Shown: positions 25,995-35,142, counted from the stretch's first letter. The stretch: DNA of 35,484 bases from Novosphingobium sp. Chol11 (GCF_945870625.1 NZ_CAMBTS010000018.1:1-35484), one strand, 5' to 3'. The notes: generated by a model not told the origin, from the sequence alone. Program-made: numbers and translations.

Positions 25995-27584
25995 TTGGCG
26001 AATGTCCCCATCAAGCGGGCGCTGCTTTCAGTGTCCGAGAAGTCTGGCTTGGTCGATCTCGGCCAAGCGCTTTCGGCTCTGAACGTCGAGCTGATCTCGA
26101 CCGGTGGCACCGCCAAAGCACTGCGCGACACGGGGCTCCAAGTGATCGACATCGCCGAATTGACCGGCTTTCCTGAGATGATGGACGGACGGGTTAAGAC
26201 ATTGCATCCCAAAGTGCACGGCGGGCTGCTCGCCGTGCGCGACGACCCGACGCACGCCGCAGCAATGGCCGAGCACGCAATTGGCCCTATCGATCTGGTT
26301 GTGGTCAATCTCTATCCGTTCGAGGCAACCGTGGCCAAGGGCGCGAGCCGCAATGAAGTGATCGAGAATATCGATATCGGCGGCCCATCGATGGTGCGCT
26401 CAGCGGCCAAGAATCATCGGTACGTGACAGTTTTAACTGATCCTGACGATTATCCGGCGCTGCTCGCAGAGCTCGAAGCTGGCGCAGGCGCGACAACTCT
26501 TGCATTTCGTCGCGGTATGGCTGCGAAGGCCTATGCTACCACCGCCGCTTATGACGCCGCGATCGCCCAGTGGTTCGCACGCGTCGACCAGCCCGAAAAG
26601 TTTCCGGCCTTGAGAACGATGCCCAGCCGCTTGGTTACCACGCTACGTTATGGCGAGAATCCGCATCAGCAGGCGGCGCTCTATGTGCCAACTGGGCCCG
26701 CAGTGCGCGGCATAGCGCAAGCATCTCAGGTTCAGGGCAGAGAACTTTCCTACAACAATTACAATGACGCCAATGCGGCTCTAGAGCTAGTTGCTGAAAT
26801 TGGCACGGCTCAGCCCACGGTTGTGATTGTGAAGCACGCCAATCCGTGCGGCGTTGCAACTGCAGGCTCGCTGCTTGAAGCTTGGCAAGCTGCTTTGGCA
26901 TGTGACCCGGTATCCGCATTTGGCGGCATCGTCGCGGTCAGCCACCCACTCGACGGCCCAACCGCCGGCGCTATCACAGAGATTTTCACCGAGGTGGTCG
27001 TCGCGCTAGGCGCAGATGCAGCTGCGCGCGAGATTTTTGCACGCAAAAAGAACTTGCGCCTAATGCTGGTCGAAGCGCTTCCCGATCCGCATCGCAGCGG
27101 CCAAACGGTTACAGTGATGGCCGGCGGCATGTTGGTGCAAGACCGCGACAATGGGCACGTTATGCCCGACATGCTCGCCTGTGTGACTCAGCGTCAGCCG
27201 ACGGCGCAAGAGCTTAAGGATTGTATGTTTGCCTGGACCGTTGCTAAGCATGTCAAATCGAATGCCATTGTCTACGTCAAAGACGGTTGCACTGCAGGCA
27301 TCGGCGCAGGACAGATGAACCGTCGCGATAGCGCGCGTATTGCAGGGGCAAAGGCACGCGAGGCGGCTGAAACCAACGGCTGGCCGCAACCGCGAACCAT
27401 CGGGGCGGCTGTCGCGTCGGACGCCTTCTTTCCATTTGCCGATGGACTGATGGCGACGGTTGACGCGGGTGCAACTGCTGTGATTCAGCCGGGTGGCTCT
27501 ATCCGCGATGACGAAGTCATCAAGGCCGCGAATGATGCGGGTCTTGCCATGCTCTTTACCGGAATGCGCCACTTTCGGCATTGA
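25995..27584 (+). CDS. purH: Bifunctional AICAR transformylase/IMP cyclohydrolase PurH
   Basis: The protein has 529 residues. It carries out the last two steps of purine synthesis (AICAR to FAICAR to IMP). The N-terminal IMP cyclohydrolase region ([40 protein letters not shown]) and the transformylase half ([12 protein letters not shown], the catalytic Lys-His, and [10 protein letters not shown]) are complete. TTG 25995 is used as the start, with AGGA eight bases upstream. It follows the heparinase gene by 10 bases. The C-terminal TGMRHFRH is normal. Confidence 0.97.
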   Translation: MANVPIKRALLSVSEKSGLVDLGQALSALNVELISTGGTAKALRDTGLQVIDIAELTGFPEMMDGRVKTLHPKVHGGLLAVRDDPTHAAAMAEHAIGPIDLVVVNLYPFEATVAKGASRNEVIENIDIGGPSMVRSAAKNHRYVTVLTDPDDYPALLAELEAGAGATTLAFRRGMAAKAYATTAAYDAAIAQWFARVDQPEKFPALRTMPSRLVTTLRYGENPHQQAALYVPTGPAVRGIAQASQVQGRELSYNNYNDANAALELVAEIGTAQPTVVIVKHANPCGVATAGSLLEAWQAALACDPVSAFGGIVAVSHPLDGPTAGAITEIFTEVVVALGADAAAREIFARKKNLRLMLVEALPDPHRSGQTVTVMAGGMLVQDRDNGHVMPDMLACVTQRQPTAQELKDCMFAWTVAKHVKSNAIVYVKDGCTAGIGAGQMNRRDSARIAGAKAREAAETNGWPQPRTIGAAVASDAFFPFADGLMATVDAGATAVIQPGGSIRDDEVIKAANDAGLAMLFTGMRHFRH

Positions 27585-27614
27585 CCCGAGGCTCAAACAC
27601 CCCGGGTCAATGCC
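27577..27614. terminator. Hairpin at the purH / sleB convergence
   Basis: A perfect 12-bp stem (GGCATTGACCCG / CGGGTCAATGCC) with a 14-base loop begins inside the last codons of purH and ends 18 bases before the sleB stop. It lacks a T-tract, but its place between convergent genes fits a two-way terminator. Confidence 0.55.
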
Positions 27615-27632
27615 AAAGCCTGATGCAGAACT

Positions 27633-28283
27633 TCAACGATAAAAAACGTGATTGTCGACTTGCGCCATGCGAGCCTTGCCCCAGGAAGGGGACACGCGCG
27701 CAGCATGAAAGAACAATGCCCCTTCGACAGGGCTCTGCCACGCACCTTTATCGGCGATCAATGCGATCTTCACGGCGCGTTGCCATGCGGCACTGGCACG
27801 GTTGATCACCGGAATTGTCCCCCCGCGAACGAACGAGAACTGTGACCGTTGCAGCACGACGCCGCAGTAGGAAGCCGGAAAGCGGCCGGATCGCGCACGA
27901 GCCGCGATTACCCGGCCAACAGCAAGCTGGCCTGCAAGCGTCTCGCTCTTTGCTTCGAAGTAAATGGCGCTGGCCATGCATTGGATTTCGCGCGGCAACT
28001 TCACGGGTGCCTCAAATGCTGCAGCCATAGCTTCGAGCGAAGCGGCGCTTTCGGGCAAAGCTACGCCCTCAGGCTGAGACATTTCTGGCTGAGGAAGGGG
28101 CGTCTCTACCGCAGGGATTGCGCTGGTATCGCTGTGCGCGGTTACTACGGAAGCACCCGGGGCTTCCAAAACAGCAATCTGAAGGTCTTGTGCATGAGCA
28201 CCGGAACCTCCGGCGCTTATCAGTGTTGTAACAATCGTGGCGAGCACGCAGACCGTGCTAGCAATTCGAAATTTTCGGCTCAT
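27633..28283 (-). CDS. Cell wall hydrolase, SleB/Hydrolase_2 family
   Basis: The protein has 216 residues. It is exported by a signal peptide (MSRKFRIASTVCVLATIVTT, cleavage near AHAQ/D). A Pro/Ala/Glu-rich linker leads to a C-terminal Hydrolase_2 domain (about 105-216) with MASAIYFEAKSETLAGQLAV, the GRFPASYCGVVLQRSQFSF region and FFHAARVSPSW. The family includes the spore cortex enzyme SleB and vegetative lytic transglycosylase-like enzymes. The conserved Glu in YFEAKSE is the likely catalytic acid. It is the last gene of the leftward run and converges with purH. Confidence 0.85.
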   Translation of the reverse strand: MSRKFRIASTVCVLATIVTTLISAGGSGAHAQDLQIAVLEAPGASVVTAHSDTSAIPAVETPLPQPEMSQPEGVALPESAASLEAMAAAFEAPVKLPREIQCMASAIYFEAKSETLAGQLAVGRVIAARARSGRFPASYCGVVLQRSQFSFVRGGTIPVINRASAAWQRAVKIALIADKGAWQSPVEGALFFHAARVSPSWGKARMAQVDNHVFYR

Positions 28284-28501
28284 TCATCTTCATCATTGGG
28301 CGGTGGTCGTCGGGTCAAGGCGCGATCGGGACCTCTAGACGCAGGCCTCGCCTACGTAAGTGTCCTGATCGAAGGCCCTGCCGTGTGCCCCCGTCTGCGT
28401 GCTAACGAAATCGGCTCCTTGCCCATTTACGCTGCCATCGCATGTTTGAGATTTTCGCGTTGATAGAGCACGCCAATTAAGTCAACCTATGGCCAGCTTG
28501 G
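28284..28501. other. Intergenic region between the DUF1491 gene and the SleB-type gene
   Basis: A 218-base gap between two leftward genes. It contains no gene that can be supported. It should carry the promoter of the SleB-type gene, but no clear -35/-10 pair was identified. Confidence 0.3.
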
Positions 28502-28837
28502 TCAGCTCTGGTTCAAGATGAGCCGTTCGCCATCCGCGATGGTTAGTTCGACAATCCACAAGTCAGGATCCTGGGCGGCTCTTCTTTGCAGGTATAACTC
28601 AAATTCGCTGGCGTTGTCTGCATCTTGTTGCTTGGCTAGGGTCCAGCATCTGCTGCCATCTAGCTGAGGCATGCGCTCAAACACGCTTCCAACACTCTGA
28701 TTATTCAGCAGAACCACGAGAATTGTGCCAACGTCGGTCTCGCCCTTCTTAAGCACCATGCCAAAGCCGCCCGCCGATTCGGTAAGGCGCAAAAGGCCCG
28801 AAACCTCGAGCTTAACCGGCAGGCGCGCCTCGCTCAT
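28502..28837 (-). CDS. DUF1491 family protein
   Basis: The protein has 111 residues, MSEARLPVKLEVSGLLRLTE and onwards, and ATG 28837 was chosen because the homologous product begins there. The open frame continues upstream into ptsN. Motifs include GGFGMVLKKGETDVGTILVV and DPDLWIVELTIADGERLIL, the DUF1491 pattern. Function is unknown. It lies 16 bp after the ptsN stop and is probably in the same transcript. Confidence 0.8.
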   Translation of the reverse strand: MSEARLPVKLEVSGLLRLTESAGGFGMVLKKGETDVGTILVVLLNNQSVGSVFERMPQLDGSRCWTLAKQQDADNASEFELYLQRRAAQDPDLWIVELTIADGERLILNQS

Positions 28838-28853
28838 CGGCAAACTGGCGCGG

Positions 28854-29315
28854 TCAGGCGGCGTCTCGGTCAATAACATTGACCAGCAAAGCATAAATCG
28901 CATCGGTATCGGGTGCTGAGACCAGCTTTTCGTGCATCCGTTCATCGCGCATCAAGCGCGAGATCGAAGCCAATGCTTGGAGGTGGGTGGCTCCGGCCTG
29001 TTCGGGCGAAAGCAAGCCGAACACGCAGTCCACCGGCATGCCATCGGCGGATGCGAAATCAACCGGCTGGGCTAGCCGGAAAAACACGGCCACTGGCCGA
29101 GCGATCCCATCGAGCCGAGCGTGGGGGATGGCAACACCGCGGCCGAAGCCTGTGCTGCCCAGCCGCTCACGGTCCTCGATCCGTTCAAGGACATGGCTTG
29201 CCTCCAGCATATAAACGGCCCCGAAACAATCTGCGAGCGCGGTGAGTATCTGCTGCTTGGTTTCCGCACGAATGATTCGCACAGCCAAAGGATCGATGGA
29301 AAAAAGAGCGGTCAT
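28854..29315 (-). CDS. ptsN: PTS-Ntr EIIA component PtsN
   Basis: The protein has 153 residues. It accepts phosphate through NPr from PtsP and regulates potassium transport, stress responses and other targets. The phospho-acceptor His65 lies in GVAIPHARLDG. The fold elements (LERIEDRERLGSTGFGRG, then VDCVFGLLSPEQAGATHLQA) fit EIIA-Ntr. ATG 29315 is selected, although its ribosome binding site is weak. The hpf-ptsN order is common, but rpoN, which usually stands upstream in other proteobacteria, is not here. Confidence 0.92.
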   Translation of the reverse strand: MTALFSIDPLAVRIIRAETKQQILTALADCFGAVYMLEASHVLERIEDRERLGSTGFGRGVAIPHARLDGIARPVAVFFRLAQPVDFASADGMPVDCVFGLLSPEQAGATHLQALASISRLMRDERMHEKLVSAPDTDAIYALLVNVIDRDAA

Positions 29316-29456
29316 GGAGCAAAAAACGCCGAAGTATGGGGAGCGGCAGAATTGTAGCTCGCGCAATGCGCTTGAATAGCTCGTCGCGCAAGCTTGGATT
29401 GTTTGTCTATGCCGGTGACAGCGCGATTCTCGGCCCAAAGGCAAAGGAGCAGTGGC
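29316..29456. other. Gap between hpf and ptsN
   Basis: A 141-base gap within the leftward run, between the hpf stop and the ptsN start. It probably holds the ptsN promoter or leader. No distinct structure or small gene was recognised. Confidence 0.25.
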
Positions 29457-30023
29457 TCACGATGCGGGCTCCACCCAACCGATCGAACCATCCCCGCGCC
29501 TATAGACCATGTTGTGAACCTCGGTTCGCGCATTTTTGAATAACAGCGCGTTAGTGTTGCGCAAATCGAGCATCATCACGGCGTCAGACACCGTAGCCGT
29601 AGGCACATCCACCCGGGTCTCTGCAATCACCAGCGGCGCTTCGGCGGGTTCTTCGGATTCGGCGTCTTCGATAACAAAGACGGTATATGCTGCCTCCTCT
29701 TCGCGCCGGGCATGGTCTGCCTGATCATGCCGCGCCGTTAGCCGACGCTTGTACCGGCGCAACTGCTTTTCGATTTTCTCTGCGGCCTGATCGAGCGCTA
29801 TATGAGCATCCTGAGCTTCCCCGCTCCCCTTGAGGATCAGTCCTTGTGCAACATGGGTCACGATGTCGCAGCGAAACCCGCCATGAGGGGCTTTGCCCAG
29901 AGTGATATGCGAGGAAATTGCGCGCGAGAAGTACTTGTCCGCAATCGTCATCAAGCGTCCTTCGGCTTTGGCTTCGAAGGCTTCGCCGGTCTCGACCTGG
30001 TGGCCTGATACGCGAATTTCCAT
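29457..30023 (-). CDS. hpf: Ribosome hibernation promoting factor, long form
   Basis: The protein has 188 residues. The N-terminal S30AE/YfiA domain (1-105, MEIRVSGHQVETGEAFEAKA) binds the 30S decoding site. A middle linker is acidic. The C-terminal dimerisation domain (about 130-185, MMLDLRNTNALLFKNARTEV, then GDGSIGWVEP) makes 100S ribosome dimers. An AGGAG lies nine bases before ATG 30023. It lies just downstream of dnaQ in the same direction and precedes ptsN. Confidence 0.95.
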   Translation of the reverse strand: MEIRVSGHQVETGEAFEAKAEGRLMTIADKYFSRAISSHITLGKAPHGGFRCDIVTHVAQGLILKGSGEAQDAHIALDQAAEKIEKQLRRYKRRLTARHDQADHARREEEAAYTVFVIEDAESEEPAEAPLVIAETRVDVPTATVSDAVMMLDLRNTNALLFKNARTEVHNMVYRRGDGSIGWVEPAS

Positions 30024-30090
30024 GGGATCAATCTCCTGCGCTAGGTAACGTAGTGGGCATCATCAGGGTCCGCATCAGCGCACAATTTGG

Positions 30091-30789
30091 TCAACGCGAC
30101 CACAAGGCATTGCCAATCCCGGCCACGAATTCTGCATGCCGGGCTAGTTCAGAGGCATTTGCTGCATGTGGTCGCGGCGCCCGGTTCAGTTGGCTGGCGG
30201 GCCGCGCCGCGGATTGAGCCACGTTATCATGCTCGCCCGCTTGTTCCTCTGGCTCCGCGGCCAGTTCAAGTCCGATCTGCCGCCCGCCTGTCAGCTCAAC
30301 ATAAAGTTGTGCCAACAGTTCGGCATCGAGCAGAGCGCCGTGGCGAGTCCTATGACTGCGGTCAATTCCGTATCGAGAGCATAGGGCATCAAGGCTCAGC
30401 TTGGCACCGGGATGCTTGCGCCGCGCAAGAGCGACCGTGTCGACCATCCGGTCCCGGCTAACAGGCGCGAGGGCGCAGCGGGCCAATTCAGCATTTAGAA
30501 ATCCGAAATCAAAACCGGCATTGTGTGCCACAAGCGGCGCATCACCCAGAAACTCGATCAATTCCGACGCGCGAGTGCGGAATAGCGGTTTGTCCGCAAG
30601 GAAGGCGATGGAAAGGCCGTGCACCGCTTCAGCGCCCGCCGGCATATCGCGCTCTGGATTGAAATAGGCATGAAAGGTGGCTCCGGTTGCTACCCGGTTG
30701 ACCATTTCGATACAGCCGATTTCAACAACCCTATCGCCGCTTTGAGGGTCGAGCCCCGTTGTTTCAGTATCAAACACGATTTCGCGCAT
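30091..30789 (-). CDS. dnaQ: DNA polymerase III epsilon subunit (3'-5' exonuclease)
   Basis: The protein has 232 residues and is the proofreading subunit of the replicative polymerase. The three exonuclease motifs are seen: Exo I VFDTETTGLDP (Asp7, Glu9), Exo II HNAGFDFGFLN and Exo III HGALLDAELLAQLY. The C-terminal part (about 175-232) is the variable region that binds the alpha subunit. It follows coaE by 40 bp in the same direction. Confidence 0.95.
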   Translation of the reverse strand: MREIVFDTETTGLDPQSGDRVVEIGCIEMVNRVATGATFHAYFNPERDMPAGAEAVHGLSIAFLADKPLFRTRASELIEFLGDAPLVAHNAGFDFGFLNAELARCALAPVSRDRMVDTVALARRKHPGAKLSLDALCSRYGIDRSHRTRHGALLDAELLAQLYVELTGGRQIGLELAAEPEEQAGEHDNVAQSAARPASQLNRAPRPHAANASELARHAEFVAGIGNALWSR

Positions 30790-30829
30790 TCGCCATTATC
30801 TGGACCTGCGCGTCAGGCCTTGCAAGGTT

Positions 30830-31432
30830 TTAGCGTGCGTTTTCTTGCCTTATCGCACGGACAAGCGCGGCCACCGTCGCTCGAGTTTGGTCAATCGCTA
30901 CACCGGTATCGATGACATAGTCCGCACGGGCGCGCTTTTCAGCATCGGGAACCTGAAGCTTGAGGATCTGAGAGAACTTTTCCGTGGTCATTCCGGCCCT
31001 TGCCAGCACACGCGCTTGTTGCATTTCAGGCGGGGCGGAGACGACCGCGACTGCATCCAGCCCTGCAGTATGGCCCTTTTCAAACAAGAGAGGAATATCG
31101 AATACGACCAGCGGCGCTCCGGCGTTTTCGTGCATAAAGGCCTCGCGCAACTTTCCAACGGCAGGATGAACGATGGCTTCAAGCCGCGCCAACGCTGCAG
31201 GGTCTGCGAATACCCGTGTGCCGAGCTCGTGGCGCAGAACGCCGCCGGGACCAGTGGTACCCGGGAATTCTGCCTCTATCATTGGAAGCAGCGCGCCCCC
31301 GGCACCTTGTAGCAGGTGCACGGCCGCATCGGCATCGAACACGGGCACGCTAAGATCGCGCAACATGGCCGCGACAGCGGATTTGCCCATGCCAATCGAA
31401 CCGGTCAGGCCCAGAACGAAAGGACGGCTCAT
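30830..31432 (-). CDS. coaE: Dephospho-CoA kinase
   Basis: The protein has 200 residues. It phosphorylates dephospho-CoA at the ribose 3'-OH, the last step of CoA synthesis. The P-loop GLTGSIGMGKSAVA is at residues 8-21, and the lid and substrate motif DIPLLFEKG and RARADYVIDTG are present. The ATG overlaps the aroE stop by 4 bp (ATGA), so translation is probably coupled. Confidence 0.95.
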   Translation of the reverse strand: MSRPFVLGLTGSIGMGKSAVAAMLRDLSVPVFDADAAVHLLQGAGGALLPMIEAEFPGTTGPGGVLRHELGTRVFADPAALARLEAIVHPAVGKLREAFMHENAGAPLVVFDIPLLFEKGHTAGLDAVAVVSAPPEMQQARVLARAGMTTEKFSQILKLQVPDAEKRARADYVIDTGVAIDQTRATVAALVRAIRQENAR

Positions 31433-32298
31433 CCGCCGAGCATCGCGCGTAGGACGCCATCTTCGCCGCGCGGGGGCTTGACGCCAAAAAAACGTGCGAA
31501 GGCATGATCAGCCTGGCCCAGCAGCATCGCCAGCCCGTCGACGGTGCGAAATCCGGCACGCCGCGCGGTGTGCAGAAACTCTGTCTCAAGCGGCGTGGAT
31601 ACAATGTCATATACCACAGCGCCGGGCGGCGCATGGCTCCAGTCGAAAACCAGCGGCCGCTGACCAAGCATACCCAACGAACTGGCGTTCACGATGAGAT
31701 CAAGGCAATGCTCGCGGTCATCGAACGCGAACTGTGTTTCTTGCGCAAAGTGCGCCAAGTCGATCGCGTGATGCTCGATTGCGCTGCCTTCCCTTAGGGG
31801 AGCAAGTTTATCAAGCAAGTCACGTGCCTTGGCGGAGTCGCGGCCTGCCAACACAATCACCATACCCTGCTCGGCCAGCGCTGCTACGATCGCTCTGGCG
31901 GCACCACCCGTGCCAAGAACGCGAGCCATACGAAAAAGATGCTTACGCGCCAACAGAGGTGCCAAAGGCTCCAGAAACCCTGGTGCATCTGTATTGTAAC
32001 CTACGAGCTCGCCGCCCTGAGGTACGATGGTGTTGACCGCGCCAATGCGCGCAGCAAGTGGATCAAGCCTATCCAAATGCGCAATCACCGCTTGTTTGTG
32101 AGGCATGGTAACATTGCAGCCACGCCAACCAGCATCGGTTCGCCTCGACGCCAGATAATCCCCCAAGTCTTGAGGGGCGACATGATGCGCGCGGTAATCG
32201 GCATCAATTTCAAGCTGCTTTAGCCAGAAGCCATGAATCGCTGGCGATTTTGATTGCTGGATAGGATCGCCAATCACCTCGGCATAAGCCCGACTCAT
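31429..32298 (-). CDS. aroE: Shikimate dehydrogenase
   Basis: The protein has 289 residues. It reduces 3-dehydroshikimate to shikimate with NADPH. The substrate site QSKSPAIHG and catalytic Lys68 in [10 protein letters not shown] are intact. GYNTDAPG holds the second catalytic residue, and the nucleotide-binding loop is [14 protein letters not shown]. It overlaps maf upstream and coaE downstream by 4 bp each. Confidence 0.96.
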   Translation of the reverse strand: MSRAYAEVIGDPIQQSKSPAIHGFWLKQLEIDADYRAHHVAPQDLGDYLASRRTDAGWRGCNVTMPHKQAVIAHLDRLDPLAARIGAVNTIVPQGGELVGYNTDAPGFLEPLAPLLARKHLFRMARVLGTGGAARAIVAALAEQGMVIVLAGRDSAKARDLLDKLAPLREGSAIEHHAIDLAHFAQETQFAFDDREHCLDLIVNASSLGMLGQRPLVFDWSHAPPGAVVYDIVSTPLETEFLHTARRAGFRTVDGLAMLLGQADHAFARFFGVKPPRGEDGVLRAMLGG

Positions 32299-32879
32299 AC
32301 TGCAAGCTCGCCGTGTTCACGCAGCGCTGACAAAACAGCCAGCAATGGCATCCCGAGTACGGTAAAATGGCTGCCTTCGATATCCTCGAAGAGTTGCACG
32401 CCCGCTGCCTCGATCCGAAAAACGCCGACGCAGGCTGACACTGCTGGCCACTCGCTATCCAGATACCGTTCAATGAACGTCTCAGACAATCGACGCACCC
32501 GCAGCTTCGCGAGCGCACAATGACGCCAAAGCGAGATGCCATCGCGGATTAAAACTGCAGCGCTGTGGAGATGCATCATCTGGCCGGAAAAGAACGAAAG
32601 GTGTTCTGCTGCTTGCTCCCGCGATACTGGTTTGTCGAACAGTCGCCCCGCTACTTCGACGAGCGAGTCCCCGCCAAGCACCAGTCTTCCCGGAGCACAT
32701 ATCGAAACACCGAGTGCTTTTGCTTCTGCAAGAATACCGGCAATTTCGCAGGCCGGTATGCCGATCAACTCTCGTTTGATCGCTGCCTCATCAACATCGC
32801 TTGTGCGCGCTTCAAATGACACCCCTGCTGCCAGCAACATTTCACGGCGCGACGCGCTTTGCGAGGCCAAAATAATCAT
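32295..32879 (-). CDS. maf: Maf-like nucleoside triphosphate pyrophosphatase
   Basis: The protein has 194 residues. Maf proteins hydrolyse non-canonical or canonical NTPs and have been linked to septum control. It opens [20 protein letters not shown], the family signature, and has [10 protein letters not shown] and [11 protein letters not shown], where the family normally has a GADT-type segment. The difference at GGDS is modest. It overlaps ppsR and aroE by 4 bp each. Confidence 0.93.
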   Translation of the reverse strand: MIILASQSASRREMLLAAGVSFEARTSDVDEAAIKRELIGIPACEIAGILAEAKALGVSICAPGRLVLGGDSLVEVAGRLFDKPVSREQAAEHLSFFSGQMMHLHSAAVLIRDGISLWRHCALAKLRVRRLSETFIERYLDSEWPAVSACVGVFRIEAAGVQLFEDIEGSHFTVLGMPLLAVLSALREHGELAV

Positions 32880-33721
32880 AGAACGCTCAATCCCCCGTTG
32901 ACGTCCAAGCCGGCCGCGACCCGTTCGTTGTAAAGGTTAATCACAGCCGCAGCAGTTTCCTCGATCGAGCGGCGGGTCACATCGATCACTGGCCAACCAT
33001 TGTCGGCAAACATACGCCGCGCATATTGCACTTCGCGGCCAACCTGTTCGCTATCGACATAAGCTGTTTCCGGGGCCTGCATCAAGGAAAGCAATCGGTT
33101 TCGACGAACTTGGATCAGACGCTCGGGGCTGGTAGTCAGGCCTACAACCAAGGGCCGACGCAGATTAAACAACGAGTCTGGTGGCGGACTTTCAACAACA
33201 ATAGGAATGTTGGCAACCTTATAGCCGCGATTTGCGAGGTAGATCGACGTCGGGGTCTTGGAACTGCGCGAGACACCTGCCAGCACGATGTCGGCCGCTT
33301 CCCAGTCTTCCCACGCTACGCCATCATCGTGTGCAATCGTGAAGTGGATAGCGTCGACCCTGCGGAAGTAGGCATCATCCATCGCGTGCTGCCGCCCGGG
33401 ACGACCTTTGGCGGCGCGTCCAAGCTGCTGTTCGAGCGCACTGGTCACTGTGTCGAGCGCCGGCACACTCGGCAGCCCAAGCAAGGCACAACGTTCTTCG
33501 AGACGTTCCCTGGTCTCGGCGTTGACCAGAGTATAAAGCACCAATCCAGGGTTCGCCGCAATTTCGCCCATGATCCGGTCGAGATGTTGCTGTGAACGAA
33601 CCATTGGCCAGAAATGCCGAACAACATCAGCATCATCGAACTGGGCGAGTGCCGCCTTGGCGATCATCTCAAGCGTTTCGCCCGTCGAATCCGACAGGAG
33701 GTGCAAGTGCAATCGTTGCAT
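32876..33721 (-). CDS. ppsR: Pyruvate, phosphate dikinase/PEP synthase regulatory protein (DUF299)
   Basis: The protein has 281 residues. It is a bifunctional kinase/phosphotransferase that switches PEP synthase or pyruvate phosphate dikinase off and on. It starts [20 protein letters not shown], and the P-loop-like [15 protein letters not shown] is at 149-163, with [10 protein letters not shown] after it. ATG 33721 is chosen; the longer open frame upstream is origin DNA. This gene beside hemE is the DUF299 (RP001) neighbour of the replication origin in Caulobacter and Rickettsia. Confidence 0.95.
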   Translation of the reverse strand: MQRLHLHLLSDSTGETLEMIAKAALAQFDDADVVRHFWPMVRSQQHLDRIMGEIAANPGLVLYTLVNAETRERLEERCALLGLPSVPALDTVTSALEQQLGRAAKGRPGRQHAMDDAYFRRVDAIHFTIAHDDGVAWEDWEAADIVLAGVSRSSKTPTSIYLANRGYKVANIPIVVESPPPDSLFNLRRPLVVGLTTSPERLIQVRRNRLLSLMQAPETAYVDSEQVGREVQYARRMFADNGWPVIDVTRRSIEETAAAVINLYNERVAAGLDVNGGLSVL

Positions 33722-33863
33722 CAAGGCCTCAAACCTCACCCCGGGATGAGGCTGTGGAGAGGCTGATGATAAACCACGGGAGGAATCCGAGAACAAGTCT
33801 GGATCGGTTTTCTGCCCCCGACATGGTTCATCAAACTGTCTTGTTTCAAACAGGCGCTGAGAG

Positions 33864-33872
33864 TTACCCACA
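33864..33872 (+). promoter_or_regulatory. DnaA-box-like site
   Basis: TTACCCACA differs from the TTATNCACA consensus at one position. It lies in the ppsR-hemE gap. Confidence 0.55.
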
Positions 33873-33982
33873 GGGGACAAAGAGCGGGGACAACTAGATC
33901 TTGCCTCGGCGGTAGGCTGAGTCTCGGCAGCAGTTTTTTGTGGAGAGTACCGGACAAATCAGGCAGATGCGCATCATCCTCG

Positions 33983-33991
33983 CTATCCACA
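33983..33991 (+). promoter_or_regulatory. DnaA-box-like site near the AT-rich stretch
   Basis: CTATCCACA differs from TTATCCACA only at the first base. It is about 20 bases from the AT-rich stretch, the usual place for an unwinding-proximal box. Confidence 0.55.
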
Positions 33992-34009
33992 GGACCATCT
34001 ACCCTCATC

Positions 34010-34036
34010 AATCTTATCTAAAAGAGTCTTATTTAA
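34010..34036. other. AT-rich candidate unwinding element
   Basis: A run with CTTATCTAAAAGAG followed by TCTTATTTAAG, the most AT-rich stretch of the ppsR-hemE gap, next to hemE. It is a candidate DNA unwinding element, but may simply be the hemE promoter. Confidence 0.45.
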
Positions 34037-34057
34037 GTGATTGGAACCGGACGACAC

Positions 34058-35095
34058 ATGACCAGCACCGCCTTCAAGCCTTTGCTCGAAACGCTAAATG
34101 GCGCCAATCTTGAACAGCGGCCAGTCTGGCTGATGCGACAAGCCGGGCGGTATCTGCCGGAGTATCGTGCGCTCCGTGCCGACAAAGGCGGCTTTCTCAA
34201 TCTGGTTTACGACACCGATGCCGCCGCTGAAATCACCATCCAGCCGATCCGTCGATTTGGCTTTGATGGTGCCATCCTGTTCTCCGACATTCTGATCGTG
34301 CCATATGCGATGGGGCAAAATCTTGAATTTCTCGCAGGAGAGGGACCCAGGCTCTCGCCAAGGCTGCTGGATCAGGCGCTGGAGGGCCTGGTGGCGGTCC
34401 CTGAGCGACTTGAACCCATTTATTCAACGGTGGCCAAGGTCAAGGCGGCGCTCGCGCCAGAGACCACCCTAATGGGCTTTGCGGGAAGCCCTTGGACAGT
34501 CGCCACTTACATGGTGGCGGGCGAGGGAAGCCGCGACCATCACGAGACGCGTGCGTTGGCATATCGTGATCCCGGCATGTTCAGTGCAATCGTCGATGCG
34601 ATCGGTGCCGTCACGGTGGAGTATCTGTGCGGGCAGGTGGATGCTGGGGCTGAAGGTTTGCAGCTTTTTGACAGCTGGTCCGGCAGCCTCGCTCCTGCCG
34701 AGTTTGAGCGGTGGGTGATCGAACCCAACGCTTGGATTACGTCCGAAATGAAGCGGCGGCATCCGCATATCCCGGTGATTGGTTTCCCCAAAGGGGCCGG
34801 CGAAAAACTGGTGGCCTATGCCGAGGGGACGGGGGTCGATGCCATCGGCATAGATGAGACCATTGATCCGGTTTGGGCAGCCCGCGCGTTGCCTTCAGGG
34901 TTGCCCGTCCAAGGCAATCTCGACCCGTTGCTTTTGCTGTCAGGCGGCGCTGAACTGGATCAGCAGGCGCGCCGTATCCTCGAAATCTTTGCTGATCGCC
35001 CCCATGTGTTCAATTTGGGGCACGGTATCGGCCAATTCACCCCCATCGCTCATGTCGAGCAGTTGTTGCGAACTGTGCGAGAATGGCGGCCATAG
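34058..35095 (+). CDS. hemE: Uroporphyrinogen decarboxylase
   Basis: The protein has 345 residues. It decarboxylates the four acetate side chains of uroporphyrinogen III to give coproporphyrinogen III for heme and chlorophyll synthesis. The signature RPVWLMRQAGRYLPEYRALR is intact, as are FDGAILFSDILIVPYAMG (key Asp) and GFAGSPWTVATYMVAG. ATG 34058 is preferred; GTG 34037 in the same frame would add seven residues. It is adjacent to the probable origin and followed by hemJ. Confidence 0.96.
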   Translation: MTSTAFKPLLETLNGANLEQRPVWLMRQAGRYLPEYRALRADKGGFLNLVYDTDAAAEITIQPIRRFGFDGAILFSDILIVPYAMGQNLEFLAGEGPRLSPRLLDQALEGLVAVPERLEPIYSTVAKVKAALAPETTLMGFAGSPWTVATYMVAGEGSRDHHETRALAYRDPGMFSAIVDAIGAVTVEYLCGQVDAGAEGLQLFDSWSGSLAPAEFERWVIEPNAWITSEMKRRHPHIPVIGFPKGAGEKLVAYAEGTGVDAIGIDETIDPVWAARALPSGLPVQGNLDPLLLLSGGAELDQQARRILEIFADRPHVFNLGHGIGQFTPIAHVEQLLRTVREWRP

Positions 35096-35121
35096 CAATT
35101 GGCTGGGTCCGCATGAGCTGC

Positions 35122-35142
35122 CGTAGGATGGTTTCTCCTACG
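35122..35142 (+). terminator. Possible hairpin after hemE
   Basis: A perfect 7-bp stem (CGTAGGA / TCCTACG) with a 7-base loop lies 26 bases after the hemE stop. No strong T-tract follows. It may be a weak terminator or a leader structure of hemJ. Confidence 0.35.

Larger units (their letters stand above)
33722..34057. other. oriC: Probable chromosomal replication origin (oriC)
   Basis: The 336-base gap between the divergent ppsR and hemE genes. Two near-consensus DnaA boxes (33864-33872 and 33983-33991) and two weaker ones on the minus strand (33753-33761 and 33939-33947, both reading CTCTCCACA) are present. An AT-rich stretch lies next to hemE (about 34010-34036). Three GANTC sites (33783, 33919, 34024), the target of CcrM methylation, are also there. 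Genes on both sides are transcribed away from it. The hemE-DUF299 junction is the known origin position in Caulobacter crescentus and its equivalent in Rickettsia. Function here is inferred. Confidence 0.7.

Noticed and set aside
33722-33880. N-terminal extension of ppsR into the origin region
   Set aside because: Family proteins start at [15 protein letters not shown], and the extension crosses DnaA-box-like DNA.
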